Assembly (NCBI RefSeq): GCF_046127645.1 | Contig: NZ_CP175919.1 | Length of the DNA stretch: 64,000 bases | Reading direction: 5' to 3' (one strand) | From: Clostridium_F caseinilyticum | Lineage (GTDB): Bacteria; Bacillota; Clostridia; Clostridiales; Clostridiaceae | Shown: in pieces, positions 37,241-46,671 of the stretch | How positions within the stretch are numbered: the stretch's first letter is position 1 | Layout: the number at the start of each line of letters is the position of its first letter | Program-made: the position numbers and the translations under genes | The notes under the pieces: generated by a model | Databases searched by the model: none | The model's input: only the letters and a program-made list of their open reading frames with translations | Told to the model about the DNA's origin: nothing

Positions 37241-38314
37241 TTATATATCAGTATCTTTATTTATATTTTTATACATAACTTCGTAATATCTACCATAATT
37301 ACCAGATACAATATTTTCAATCCAATCTGTATTATTTAAGTACCATTTAATAGTTTCTTTCATTCCCTTCTCAAAAGTATACTTAGGTTTCCAACCAATC
37401 TCTGTTGCTATTTTAGTATTATCAATAGCATATCTTCTATCATGACCTGGTCTATCCTTTACATACTTAATTAGGGTTTCTGACTTTCCTAATGTTTTTA
37501 TAATAAATTTAACTATATCTATATTAGTCTTTTCGTTATTTCCACCAATATTATAAATTTCCCCTATGCTACCTTCATGTAATATCATATCTATAGCTTC
37601 ACAGTGATCTGATACATGTAGCCAATCTCTTATTTGCATACCATCACCATATACAGGTAAATCCTTATTTTTTAAACAGTTATTTATCATAAGAGGTATC
37701 AATTTTTCTGGAAACTGATGTGGTCCGTAGTTATTACTACAACGTGTAATGTTTATTGGCATACCAAATGTCTTATAATAAGATCTTACTATCATATCTG
37801 CACTTGCCTTTGATGCTGAGTATGGACTATTTGGCATTAAAGGCATTGTTTCTTTAAAAATACCTGTTTTATCTAAAGCTCCATATACTTCATCAGTAGA
37901 TACTTGAACAAACTTAACCCCATTTTTATACTCTTTACTATATTTATTATTAGGATTAACTTTCCAATGTTCTTTAGCCACATCTAACATAACTTCAGTT
38001 CCAATTATATTAGTCGTTAAAAATATATTTGGTTCAACAATACTTCTGTCCACATGGGATTCAGCTGCAAAATTTATAACATAATTGATATCATAGATTG
38101 TAAATATTTCATCTATCTTTTCCCTGTCCCTTATGTCTGCTCTTATAAAAATATAGTTTAAATTATTTTCAATATCTTTTAAATTCCCCAAATTACCTGC
38201 ATATGTAAGTGCATCTACATTTATAATCCTATAATCAGGATGTTTTCTAAGCATTAACTTTATAAAGTTACTACCTATAAATCCAGCACCACCTGTTACT
38301 AATATTGTACTCAT
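37241..38314 (-). CDS. rmlB: dTDP-glucose 4,6-dehydratase
   Basis: 357 residues. VTGGAGFIGSNFI, NFAAESHVDRSI, VSTDEVYGAL, and YSASKASAD hold the NAD site and catalytic Y-K. Makes dTDP-4-keto-6-deoxyglucose, the hub for many deoxysugars. Last gene of its operon, after rmlA. Confidence 0.97.
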   Translation of the reverse strand: MSTILVTGGAGFIGSNFIKLMLRKHPDYRIINVDALTYAGNLGNLKDIENNLNYIFIRADIRDREKIDEIFTIYDINYVINFAAESHVDRSIVEPNIFLTTNIIGTEVMLDVAKEHWKVNPNNKYSKEYKNGVKFVQVSTDEVYGALDKTGIFKETMPLMPNSPYSASKASADMIVRSYYKTFGMPINITRCSNNYGPHQFPEKLIPLMINNCLKNKDLPVYGDGMQIRDWLHVSDHCEAIDMILHEGSIGEIYNIGGNNEKTNIDIVKFIIKTLGKSETLIKYVKDRPGHDRRYAIDNTKIATEIGWKPKYTFEKGMKETIKWYLNNTDWIENIVSGNYGRYYEVMYKNINKDTDI

Positions 38315-38342
38315 TTTTATTTTTCTCCATTATTAAGATTTT

Positions 38343-39209
38343 TTATTCATTTAACAAAGATAAAATATACTGACCGTAATTAGTCATCTTTAGACTTTCT
38401 CCAATTTTTCTTAGTTGTTCCTTATTTATAAATCCTCTACGCCATGCTATTTCCTCTAAACAAGCTATGTAAAATCCTTGCCTTGACTGAACTGCTTCGA
38501 CATATTCAGCAGCTTTAATCATTCCTTCTGGTGTTCCCGTATCTAACCATGCCATACCACGTCCAAGTAATATTACATTTAGTTCACCTTTTTGTAAATA
38601 TACATTATTAATATCAGTTATCTCTATTTCTCCTCTATTTGAGGGTCTAACATTCTTTGCTATTTCTAGAACTTTATTATCATAAAAATAAAGTCCAGGA
38701 ACCGCATAATTTGATTTTGGATTATTAGGCTTTTCTTCAATAGATATCACTTTATTATTTTTATCAAATTCAACTACCCCAAAAGAATGTGGATTTTTAA
38801 CTGGATATCCAAATATTCTTGCACCTTTTTTTAATTTAGTAGCATTATTAAGTAATTCCGTTAAATTCTGACCATAGAATACATTATCTCCAAGTATTAA
38901 ACATACACTATCATTCCCTATAAATTCTTCTCCAATTATAAATGCATCTGCCAGGCCTCTTGGTTTATCCTGAACCTTATAAGTAAATTTTAATCCAAGC
39001 TTAGATCCATCGCCTAAAAGCTTTTCATAAATTGGTGTATGTTCTGGAGTTGAAATAATAAGTATTTCTCTAACACTACCTAACATAAGTACAGATAACG
39101 GATAATAAATAAGTGGTTTATCATATATAGGAAGAAGTTGCTTTGAAACAGCATAAGTCATTGGATAAAGACGTGTTCCTTTTCCTCCTGCTAAAATAAT
39201 GCCTTTCAT
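38343..39209 (-). CDS. rmlA: Glucose-1-phosphate thymidylyltransferase
   Basis: 288 residues. ILAGGKGTRLYPMTYAVSKQ and QLLPIYDKPLIYYPLSVLML are the RmlA signature. Makes dTDP-glucose. No rmlC lies nearby, so the downstream branch is not to rhamnose but, from the neighbouring aminotransferase, probably to a 4-amino-4,6-dideoxyhexose. Confidence 0.97.
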   Translation of the reverse strand: MKGIILAGGKGTRLYPMTYAVSKQLLPIYDKPLIYYPLSVLMLGSVREILIISTPEHTPIYEKLLGDGSKLGLKFTYKVQDKPRGLADAFIIGEEFIGNDSVCLILGDNVFYGQNLTELLNNATKLKKGARIFGYPVKNPHSFGVVEFDKNNKVISIEEKPNNPKSNYAVPGLYFYDNKVLEIAKNVRPSNRGEIEITDINNVYLQKGELNVILLGRGMAWLDTGTPEGMIKAAEYVEAVQSRQGFYIACLEEIAWRRGFINKEQLRKIGESLKMTNYGQYILSLLNE

Positions 39210-39255
39210 AATATATCCTCCACTCTTCTAAAATATTAAATAACTTCTATTAAAT

Positions 39256-40353
39256 TTAATTGTTGAAAATAATATCGCAAATTTTATCAACGTTTTCTAA
39301 ACTTAAATCAGCATAAAGTGGAAGACATAAAACTCTATCCGCTATATACCTTGCAACTGGTGTCTTTTCAATATTAAATCTTCCTTTATAACATTCAAAA
39401 CTATTGGTAAGTGGATAAAAGTATTTACGAGAAAATATATTCTCTAATTTTAAACTTTCAAACACCTCATTACGATTTAATTTATATCCATCAAAGACTA
39501 CTGGAAAATAAGCATAATTGTTCTTTACTCCCGCCTTTGATTTACACAGCTTAATTCCTTTAATATTACCCAATTTTTCAACATATCTTTGCACTACTTT
39601 TTCTCTCTTTTTTATTTCTCTATCTAAATGTCGAAGATTACAAATTCCCATAGCAGCTTGCAATTCATTCATTTTAGCATTTCCGCCAATATATTTTACT
39701 GACTCTTGACCCGTAATTCCAAAGTTTCTCAAATTATCTAATCGTTTGGCTAATTCTTCATTTCTAAAAGTTATTCCTCCACCTTCAACGGTATTAAAAA
39801 CCTTAGTAGCATGAAAGCTAAACATTGAAGAATCTCCAAAATTAGCAACACTTATACCATCAACAGTAACACCAAACGCATGAGCAGCATCATAAATAAC
39901 CTTTAATTTATACTTTTTTGCTATTTTTTCAATTTCTTTTACATTACAAACATTGCCATAAACATGAACTGGAATAATAGCAGAAGTTTTTTCTGTAATT
40001 AAGCTTTCTATCTTATTTACATCTATGGTATAATCATGAAAATTTATATCACAAAACACTGGTTCTAAACCGTTTCTTACAATAGCATGTGTTGTTGATG
40101 CAAAAGTGAATGGAGTTGTAATAACTTCTCCAGTAATACCAAAAGCTGCTATAGCATATTCTAATGCAAGATGACCATTAGTAACCAAAGTAATATTAGG
40201 AGTATTCAAATATCTTAATAATTCTGCTTCTAATTGTTTATGTTTTATCCCATTATTAGTCAACCAATGACTTTCCCATAATTCTTTAATTTCTTCTATG
40301 TATTCATCAAAATCTGGCATTAAAGAATAAGTTACTTGAATTGGTTTATTCAT
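39256..40353 (-). CDS. DegT/DnrJ-type sugar aminotransferase
   Basis: 365 residues, PLP-dependent. VTNGHLALEYAIAA, YDAAHAFGV, and FSFHATKVFNTVEGGG with the PLP lysine (HATK). The context (rmlA-rmlB) suggests it aminates dTDP-4-keto-6-deoxyglucose at C4, giving Qui4N or Fuc4N. It might also serve the other operon as a PseC substitute; no other such enzyme is present. Ribosome site AGAAGGTG. Confidence 0.92.
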   Translation of the reverse strand: MNKPIQVTYSLMPDFDEYIEEIKELWESHWLTNNGIKHKQLEAELLRYLNTPNITLVTNGHLALEYAIAAFGITGEVITTPFTFASTTHAIVRNGLEPVFCDINFHDYTIDVNKIESLITEKTSAIIPVHVYGNVCNVKEIEKIAKKYKLKVIYDAAHAFGVTVDGISVANFGDSSMFSFHATKVFNTVEGGGITFRNEELAKRLDNLRNFGITGQESVKYIGGNAKMNELQAAMGICNLRHLDREIKKREKVVQRYVEKLGNIKGIKLCKSKAGVKNNYAYFPVVFDGYKLNRNEVFESLKLENIFSRKYFYPLTNSFECYKGRFNIEKTPVARYIADRVLCLPLYADLSLENVDKICDIIFNN

Positions 40354-41452
40354 TTTTCTTCACCTTCTCTAATTTCATTTCTTCAAAATCATATAAGTAC
40401 TTTTTCATCTCTTCTTTAACATATATAAACTTTTCAATATTTCTACCATTTTGTCTAAAATCAATATTTAAAATAGCTGAAGCCAAATCAATTATCATAG
40501 TTGTATACTTCATAGATAATCCACTAATCTTCCCTATTGATTCCAATGGAACTAATCCACACGGAATATCCTCCAATATATATCTATGACTTAATGAACT
40601 TGGAGCATCAATCGTTTTGTATGCTCCGTTATTTTGAATACATTCATATATGCTATCACCTTGAACATTATATGTTCGTTTAAGCCAATTTTTTGTACTC
40701 TCCACTTTAAATCCTAATTTTTCTGAAACCAACACTCTTTCCTTATCTATTTTTTCTAGCAACGTTCCAATAGAGGGAGTAATAGCATCATAATAATATT
40801 TATAAGAATTACTTTTACTTTCTGTCCAACCAGAATTAAGTAATAAAGGTGCACAATGCAAAATCATTCCTACATTACCTATAGATGTTTCTATAATAGA
40901 TTTAGCAGGTATGAAGTATTTTCTTAAACATTCGGGTAATTTTGAAATAATACTTTTATTTTTCTTTGGATTAAAAGTAGATATTAATACGTCAGATTTT
41001 AAAGCTATAATATTAACAGAATTTTCTCCAGTTTTTCTACATGTATACATAATGGTTTGTGTTTCTGCTATACATGGTTTTATTTTTTTGTTGCTTTTTT
41101 TAACAATTTCTAAAAATTCTAAGGCACCAAAAGTTCTTCCAGGATTTAATACAATTAAAGTACTTTTACAAAGATACTGTGCTATTTTAATTGCTATATC
41201 TTTATGTGAATTTGCTGGAGTTGTAACCAAAATAATATCGGAATTAGAAACAGCTCTTTCCATATCAGTTGTTACCACATCTATTTTTATATTTCCATTT
41301 ATTATGCCCCGGCTTTTTATTATATGGGTATTCATTAACTTGCTAATATTTTTCCCTGTTCTATTCCATAACGTTATTTTATTTCCTTGTGAACCTAAAT
41401 GAGCAGCCATCGCAAGTCCAGAATTACCAGCGCCAATTATTGTAATATTCAT
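40346..41452 (-). CDS. Opine (octopine/nopaline) dehydrogenase-family protein
   Basis: 368 residues from ATG at 41452. The Rossmann motif IIGAGNSGLAMAAHLGSQ and the C-terminal helical domain with YRYILEDIP-like residues (HRYILEDIPCG) fit the octopine/nopaline dehydrogenase family. Such enzymes form secondary amines from an amino acid and a 2-keto acid. Its place beside an ATP-grasp ligase and a B12 mutase suggests it modifies an amino acid that decorates the sugar; this is inference. Confidence 0.82.
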   Translation of the reverse strand: MNITIIGAGNSGLAMAAHLGSQGNKITLWNRTGKNISKLMNTHIIKSRGIINGNIKIDVVTTDMERAVSNSDIILVTTPANSHKDIAIKIAQYLCKSTLIVLNPGRTFGALEFLEIVKKSNKKIKPCIAETQTIMYTCRKTGENSVNIIALKSDVLISTFNPKKNKSIISKLPECLRKYFIPAKSIIETSIGNVGMILHCAPLLLNSGWTESKSNSYKYYYDAITPSIGTLLEKIDKERVLVSEKLGFKVESTKNWLKRTYNVQGDSIYECIQNNGAYKTIDAPSSLSHRYILEDIPCGLVPLESIGKISGLSMKYTTMIIDLASAILNIDFRQNGRNIEKFIYVKEEMKKYLYDFEEMKLEKVKKNE

Positions 41453-41561
41453 ATAATATTCAATTCCCTTCCATATAGAATCGTTTAAGCTAAGAAATAT
41501 ACTTAATATAAAATGATAATCCAATAAACAAATTTAATTTTATTCCTACTATACTAAATAT

Positions 41562-43235
41562 TTATTTTGCTCTAAAAACTTCATACTTATTTTGACTCTC
41601 TTCATTTTTAACTAATTTTTCAATACGAGACATTTCATTAATTATCTTGCCAGTTTTTTTGTCATATGCTACACATTTTCCATCAACTATTTTTGTTGTC
41701 AAATCACCTCTGAATTTTTTGTTCTTTACAATGTGTACCGCATCTATATATCCATTTTTTATACTCTGTTCAATCACTTTAGAATTTGCCAAAGGATCTT
41801 TATAGTCTTTAAACCGATTTTGTATAAAATCCAATAATACTTTTGCTTCTTTCACTAGTTCTTTTTTTCTATTTATAATCTTTTGATCTTTTTCAAGCGA
41901 AAAATCATCTGATAATGTGTGCTTAATTACGCCTTTTACTATTTTGCAACTTTCTATTACCTCACTAGCAGAAGCTACATGATCGGCCTCACAATAAGAA
42001 ACTACGTGAATTATATGAGGTTTTACAGCCATTTGCATAAATGTAGATGCAGCAAGCTGGCCTTTTGCTATACAAATATCAGAACTAAACAAAGGTAATC
42101 CTGCTCTCGTTTGCCGATATGTTTTAAAATTTTCATCTTCTAACGACTCAACTAACTCTATCATAGCCAATACTCTTGCTAAATCCATAGAAAATGATAA
42201 TCCATTAGGATTGTTAAACATATATTGTGCTACATAATTTTTTACTCCTAATTTTTTAGCATTATACGCACTAATATATGACATTACAACTGATATAACG
42301 TCATGAGCATCTCGTAATCCCCAATGATGAGGTTCATTGATTTCAACCGGAATATTTCTTTGGGCATGCCATTTAATAAGATGTTGTGCCTCTAGAATTG
42401 ATTTTTCTATAGGTCTCGTCCCTCTTCTATCTAACTCATTATACCAACATAAAGGAATTGCAGTCCAAGCATTATCAATTGTATCTATTAACATATTTGC
42501 ATATTTAAAAACATCTTCTGTACCACTATAACAACGCATCAAAGGGTAATTTCCACATTTAGATGCTTGTTTTAAATTAGACAAATCATCTATAGTTCTA
42601 ATTGGAACACCACCAGCTCCATCAAACTGTTTTTGCATTTTTTGAGGTTGAAAAAAGTATTGTTGGGCATTTTGATCAGGCCCTAATGAAATTACATCAA
42701 GTATTTTTGCCTTTGATATCTTTTCAACTCCCTTTAATGTATCTTCAATTGAAGGGAGACCAAAATGATGTCTTAATATAGGATATGGATAGTTTTCTTT
42801 AATTCTATCTTTAAGGTTTTTTCCATAACTTTCCTTGTACCTATTTTTTTTATCTCCTCTAAAAAAACGAATAGCGTCATTGATATCATCTGATCCATCT
42901 GAAATATATGAAAACATTTTATATTTTCTTGCTACTTTTGCTACTGGCTTAGTTCCACCAAATACCCAAACAGGAACGTATGATAATGATTGTCTTTTTA
43001 TATTAACCTGATTTAATAAACTATCTACATTTTCTGGTGTTAATCTATAACCAATAGTTATAATATCGGGCTTATATTTTTTTATTTCATAAAATAATTT
43101 TTCCACTGAAATGGCAGGCCCCAGAAATATAGCTTTATATCCTTCTTTTTCTGAAAGTGATAAAAAATGTGATACTCCTGCAACATGTACACAATTGCCA
43201 ATTGAGCAACCAATTATAATTTTTTTCTTTCCCAT
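41562..43235 (-). CDS. Cobalamin-dependent mutase-like protein (B12-binding + barrel)
   Basis: 557 residues. Residues about 1-140 form a B12-binding domain: NCVHVAGVSHFL supplies the cobalt-ligand histidine (a variant of D-x-H-x-x-G with C in place of D). Residues about 150-470 look like a glutamate-mutase large subunit barrel (IPVEINEPHHWGLRDAHD, FNNPNGLSFSMDLARVL). A single chain with both is unlike classical MutS/MutE. Substrate unknown; it may make a branched amino acid. Ribosome site GAGGAGG. Confidence 0.8.
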   Translation of the reverse strand: MGKKKIIIGCSIGNCVHVAGVSHFLSLSEKEGYKAIFLGPAISVEKLFYEIKKYKPDIITIGYRLTPENVDSLLNQVNIKRQSLSYVPVWVFGGTKPVAKVARKYKMFSYISDGSDDINDAIRFFRGDKKNRYKESYGKNLKDRIKENYPYPILRHHFGLPSIEDTLKGVEKISKAKILDVISLGPDQNAQQYFFQPQKMQKQFDGAGGVPIRTIDDLSNLKQASKCGNYPLMRCYSGTEDVFKYANMLIDTIDNAWTAIPLCWYNELDRRGTRPIEKSILEAQHLIKWHAQRNIPVEINEPHHWGLRDAHDVISVVMSYISAYNAKKLGVKNYVAQYMFNNPNGLSFSMDLARVLAMIELVESLEDENFKTYRQTRAGLPLFSSDICIAKGQLAASTFMQMAVKPHIIHVVSYCEADHVASASEVIESCKIVKGVIKHTLSDDFSLEKDQKIINRKKELVKEAKVLLDFIQNRFKDYKDPLANSKVIEQSIKNGYIDAVHIVKNKKFRGDLTTKIVDGKCVAYDKKTGKIINEMSRIEKLVKNEESQNKYEVFRAK

Positions 43236-43517
43236 TCTCTAGCCTCCTCTATTAATTATATTTTAGAATTACTCAACTTTCATACATAAAAACTAAAATA
43301 GAAAACTATAAAATAAAAACATAAATCTATTTACAAACTTGTAACCTAAAAAATAATATATTTTTAACATGTACTATTTATTTAAAGTACCAAATCTACT
43401 AAACTTCAGTTAGAAATATTTTATATTGTGACTTTATTTATTAATTATGAGAAATATCGTTATATAATTTGGTCCAGCAGTATAAAAACTTTCCCTTTTG
43501 TATCTTTGAAAGTTCAG

Positions 43518-44738
43518 TTAATTATTTTTAATTAGTTCACGTAGAAACAAATCCTCACCTTTATTTGAAATTATTTTTAATTTCTGAGCTGCAATACTTT
43601 GTTTCCTCAATAATTCCTCCATAGTGCCTCCTATTAATAAATATCCTGCTACTCTATCTGCACTTGTTTCTGATTTTATAATTTCCATTCCTTGAGTTTT
43701 ATATTGAAAATAATCTTGAATAATACCTTGCTCTTTCATTTCCTTAAAATTAATTAATTTATCAAAAATACCTGGTTTACAATAGCAATAATTTAAATTA
43801 GCAAATTTTACTTTATTCAAACAACTAACGTATGGCTTTTTCCCTAAAATACGATCAACATAAACCTTCATTATATCAACTCCTGATAATATTTCAATTA
43901 ATTTGTATTTTGTTCCTCCCCCCATTCTTGCACTAAATTCTAAAACATTGACTTCCTTACCATCTGATATAGCTTGAATCAATAACGGGCTATTATCAAT
44001 TTTAAATACTTTGCTTATACGTTGTATGATATCTTCTATCTTAAATTTTATTTCTTCGTTCATTTCAATAGGATATCTACTTTGAAAAATAGTAAATGCA
44101 CCATTGTATTTAATCTTTTTAGATTCTGTAATTGCTAATATCTTAGCTTTACCATTATATACATACACATCAATCGAAAATTCTTTCCCTTTTTTAAATT
44201 CTTCAACTATAGCCATACCGGTTCTACTTAATTTTAATGCATTACTTAATGCATATTTAAGATCAATCATTGAATCAACTCTTTTTACTCCTTTTGAGCT
44301 ATTACAATCAGCTGGCTTTACGACCATTGGAAAATTTAATTCTGATAGCATATATATATCCAAGCTGTTCAATGCAACATACTTAGATGTAGGTATGTTA
44401 TTCTTTATCATTTTTTCTTTCATATAAAATTTATTTGTAACATTTAACGCAGTTTTATAAGAAATATAACATGGTAACATTAATTCTTCTGATACTTGAG
44501 ACATAGTCAACAATGCTTGATCAGTACAAGCCGTAGTAATTAAATCTACTTTTTCTGCAATAGCTATTTTTTTTACTTTTACTACATCTAAAGTACTTAC
44601 TTGATAATGTTTATCTGCTATAAATTTTGCTGGAGGATTAGAAAAGAAATCTATTAATATTACCTCAGCCCCTCTTTCTTTTAATTCTTCAATTAATGCA
44701 ATTTGATCATATCCACCTGCTAATACTATACACCTCAT
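43518..44738 (-). CDS. ATP-grasp ligase
   Basis: 406 residues. N-terminal LAGGYDQIALIEELKERGAE; ATP-grasp core FPMVVKPADCNSSKGV, IVEEFKKGKEFSIDVYVYNG, VLEFSARMGGG. The class joins a carboxylate to an amine or similar nucleophile. In this operon it may attach an amino acid to the 4-amino group of a dTDP-sugar; this is not shown. 282 bases separate it from the mutase gene; no clear promoter is seen there. Confidence 0.85.
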   Translation of the reverse strand: MRCIVLAGGYDQIALIEELKERGAEVILIDFFSNPPAKFIADKHYQVSTLDVVKVKKIAIAEKVDLITTACTDQALLTMSQVSEELMLPCYISYKTALNVTNKFYMKEKMIKNNIPTSKYVALNSLDIYMLSELNFPMVVKPADCNSSKGVKRVDSMIDLKYALSNALKLSRTGMAIVEEFKKGKEFSIDVYVYNGKAKILAITESKKIKYNGAFTIFQSRYPIEMNEEIKFKIEDIIQRISKVFKIDNSPLLIQAISDGKEVNVLEFSARMGGGTKYKLIEILSGVDIMKVYVDRILGKKPYVSCLNKVKFANLNYCYCKPGIFDKLINFKEMKEQGIIQDYFQYKTQGMEIIKSETSADRVAGYLLIGGTMEELLRKQSIAAQKLKIISNKGEDLFLRELIKNN

Positions 44739-44954
44739 AGTTAAGTCTCCTAAATTTTTTGTTTTTAATTATTATTTTTATAAATGTCTTGAAAAATTCA
44801 TTTGAAATTTTATTCAGTTTTAATTTTATATCTTATTAACTTAACATTTAATCTAAACTAACAATTGATAAAATTACTAATTACTATTGAAAATGTTTTT
44901 GACAAAAATAAATAGTCATATGATTAATTATTTATAATATAAGATAAAAATGTT

Positions 44955-46280
44955 TTATATACTATTTAAAATATTTTCATACGCATTGTTATATTTTTTT
45001 GAAATTGCCATAAGTAACTTTAATGCATACTTTTTATCTTTAGTATTCCATAAAGTTGTAAATCTCCAAAAAATATAACTGTATACTCTTCTATTAATCC
45101 AAATTTCCATCACATTTCCATCTGCCATCTTTTTATTTAATACATAATCTTTTAATTTTTCAAATTCTTGTATAGTAGACAAATCAAATTCTTTAGGCAT
45201 ATTAAAACTTAAACTTTTCTTATGTACACGATATACACTTACATGATCATCAATAAATCCTACATCCCCCATAAGCATAAGTTTTAGATATTGAAAAGTA
45301 TCTTTACTTTTAGTTTTTTCTTTTCCATAGCCTGAAGCTCTTAGTTTTTTTACATTAAAAACAGTCGTAAGTTGTCCTACAATATGGGGTCTTTTTTCTG
45401 TCTCATAATTTATAAAATAATCCATTCCATTAATTATCTTATCATTTTTAAAATTTGTAAAACTTTCTTCTCCTGAAATCTCATTTTTTATTTTACAATT
45501 AGCCCATACAAAAGATAAATTAGTATTTTCTATCAATAAATTCACTGCCCTAGATATATAATTATTTTTAATAAAATAATCATCATGATTTAAAGTTAGT
45601 GCATATTCAGAATCAATTAATTTATAATATATGTTATAAGTATTATTTCCCGCTCCGAGATTTACCTTATTTCTAATATATCTTACTTTTTTATTAATAT
45701 TGTACCCCTTCATCATAACATCAGTACCATCTTGCGAACAATCATCTATTACAAGAACTTCTAAATTAGGATAATCCTGTCTTAGACAACTTTCAATGGC
45801 TTCCTTTAAATGTTCTTTTTGATTATATGTTGTAATTACAATTGTAACTTTGGGATAAATCAAATTTTCTCTTTGTAATTTCTTATTATATTTTTTAATT
45901 TGGTCTAATTTATCATACTCATTTAATACTTTTTCAATTTCCTTATTAATTTCTTCTTTTTCTATATATTTTTTTGCCATTTTATAAAATTTATATGAAT
46001 CTATATAATTTCTTTGGCATTTATATAAATAAGCAAGATTATATAACAAATCAAAATTCTTTTCATCTATGAGAATACCTTCTTTTAAAATACTTTCTGC
46101 TTTTGCCATATTTCCTTCCATCATCATTATAATGCTTTTAAACGAATAAATTTCCACATCACTTTTAACTAATTTTTCATATTCTTTTATTATATTTTTA
46201 GCTTCTTCCAAATTATTACTATTTATTAGTGTTTCTATATTTTTTTTAACTTTCTTCTTATATTGTTCTAACTCTCCCAT
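44955..46280 (-). CDS. TPR plus family 2 glycosyltransferase
   Basis: 441 residues. The first ~120 residues are TPR-like helical repeats; from about 150 on is a GT-A fold (PKVTIVITTYNQKEHLKEAI, LEVLVIDDCSQDGT, NHDDYF). Nucleotide-sugar dependent transferase, probably acting on flagellin or a growing glycan. Ribosome site TTTGGGGTGA. Confidence 0.9.
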   Translation of the reverse strand: MGELEQYKKKVKKNIETLINSNNLEEAKNIIKEYEKLVKSDVEIYSFKSIIMMMEGNMAKAESILKEGILIDEKNFDLLYNLAYLYKCQRNYIDSYKFYKMAKKYIEKEEINKEIEKVLNEYDKLDQIKKYNKKLQRENLIYPKVTIVITTYNQKEHLKEAIESCLRQDYPNLEVLVIDDCSQDGTDVMMKGYNINKKVRYIRNKVNLGAGNNTYNIYYKLIDSEYALTLNHDDYFIKNNYISRAVNLLIENTNLSFVWANCKIKNEISGEESFTNFKNDKIINGMDYFINYETEKRPHIVGQLTTVFNVKKLRASGYGKEKTKSKDTFQYLKLMLMGDVGFIDDHVSVYRVHKKSLSFNMPKEFDLSTIQEFEKLKDYVLNKKMADGNVMEIWINRRVYSYIFWRFTTLWNTKDKKYALKLLMAISKKYNNAYENILNSI

Positions 46281-46304
46281 TTAATCACCCCAAAATTTAT
46301 AATA

Positions 46305-46655
46305 TCAAGATGCCAAAGACTTTCTTATAATACCTTTCCACGTATTTAATAAAGGTATTATTTCTTCCGATAGTAACTTTAATATATTCTCATACTCTTT
46401 TATATATAAATATTCTGATATTTTTTCTAAATTATTCTTCATCATTTCTTCATCCATATTTTCATATTGTATATCCTTTGTTAATGTAACTACTTCATTA
46501 AGCCAATCTATACCTTCTAATATATATGAAATCAAATTTATTACATCACTTTGTTTATTTTCTATACACATATTAATTCCATCAATTAATTTAACTATAT
46601 ACTCATCTGCTGTTTGTAAAGCCTCAAATTGTCGTTCCTGTAGTGATTTTTCCAT
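46305..46655 (-). CDS. Small helical protein, flagellin-island family
   Basis: 116 residues, all helical, acidic, unknown. It resembles the small proteins at 19101-19469 and 36529-36855: similar length, an internal helix with (L)EGIDWLNEVV, and the tail SEEIIPLLNTWKGII. It lies between two glycosyltransferases in one operon. Confidence 0.75.
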   Translation of the reverse strand: MEKSLQERQFEALQTADEYIVKLIDGINMCIENKQSDVINLISYILEGIDWLNEVVTLTKDIQYENMDEEMMKNNLEKISEYLYIKEYENILKLLSEEIIPLLNTWKGIIRKSLAS

Positions 46656-46671
46656 AATAATCCTCCATTTT

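Noticed and set aside
43470..43500. AACGATAT in the gap between ATP-grasp and mutase genes as a sigma-D promoter
   Set aside because: No TAAA or near match lies 15 bases upstream.
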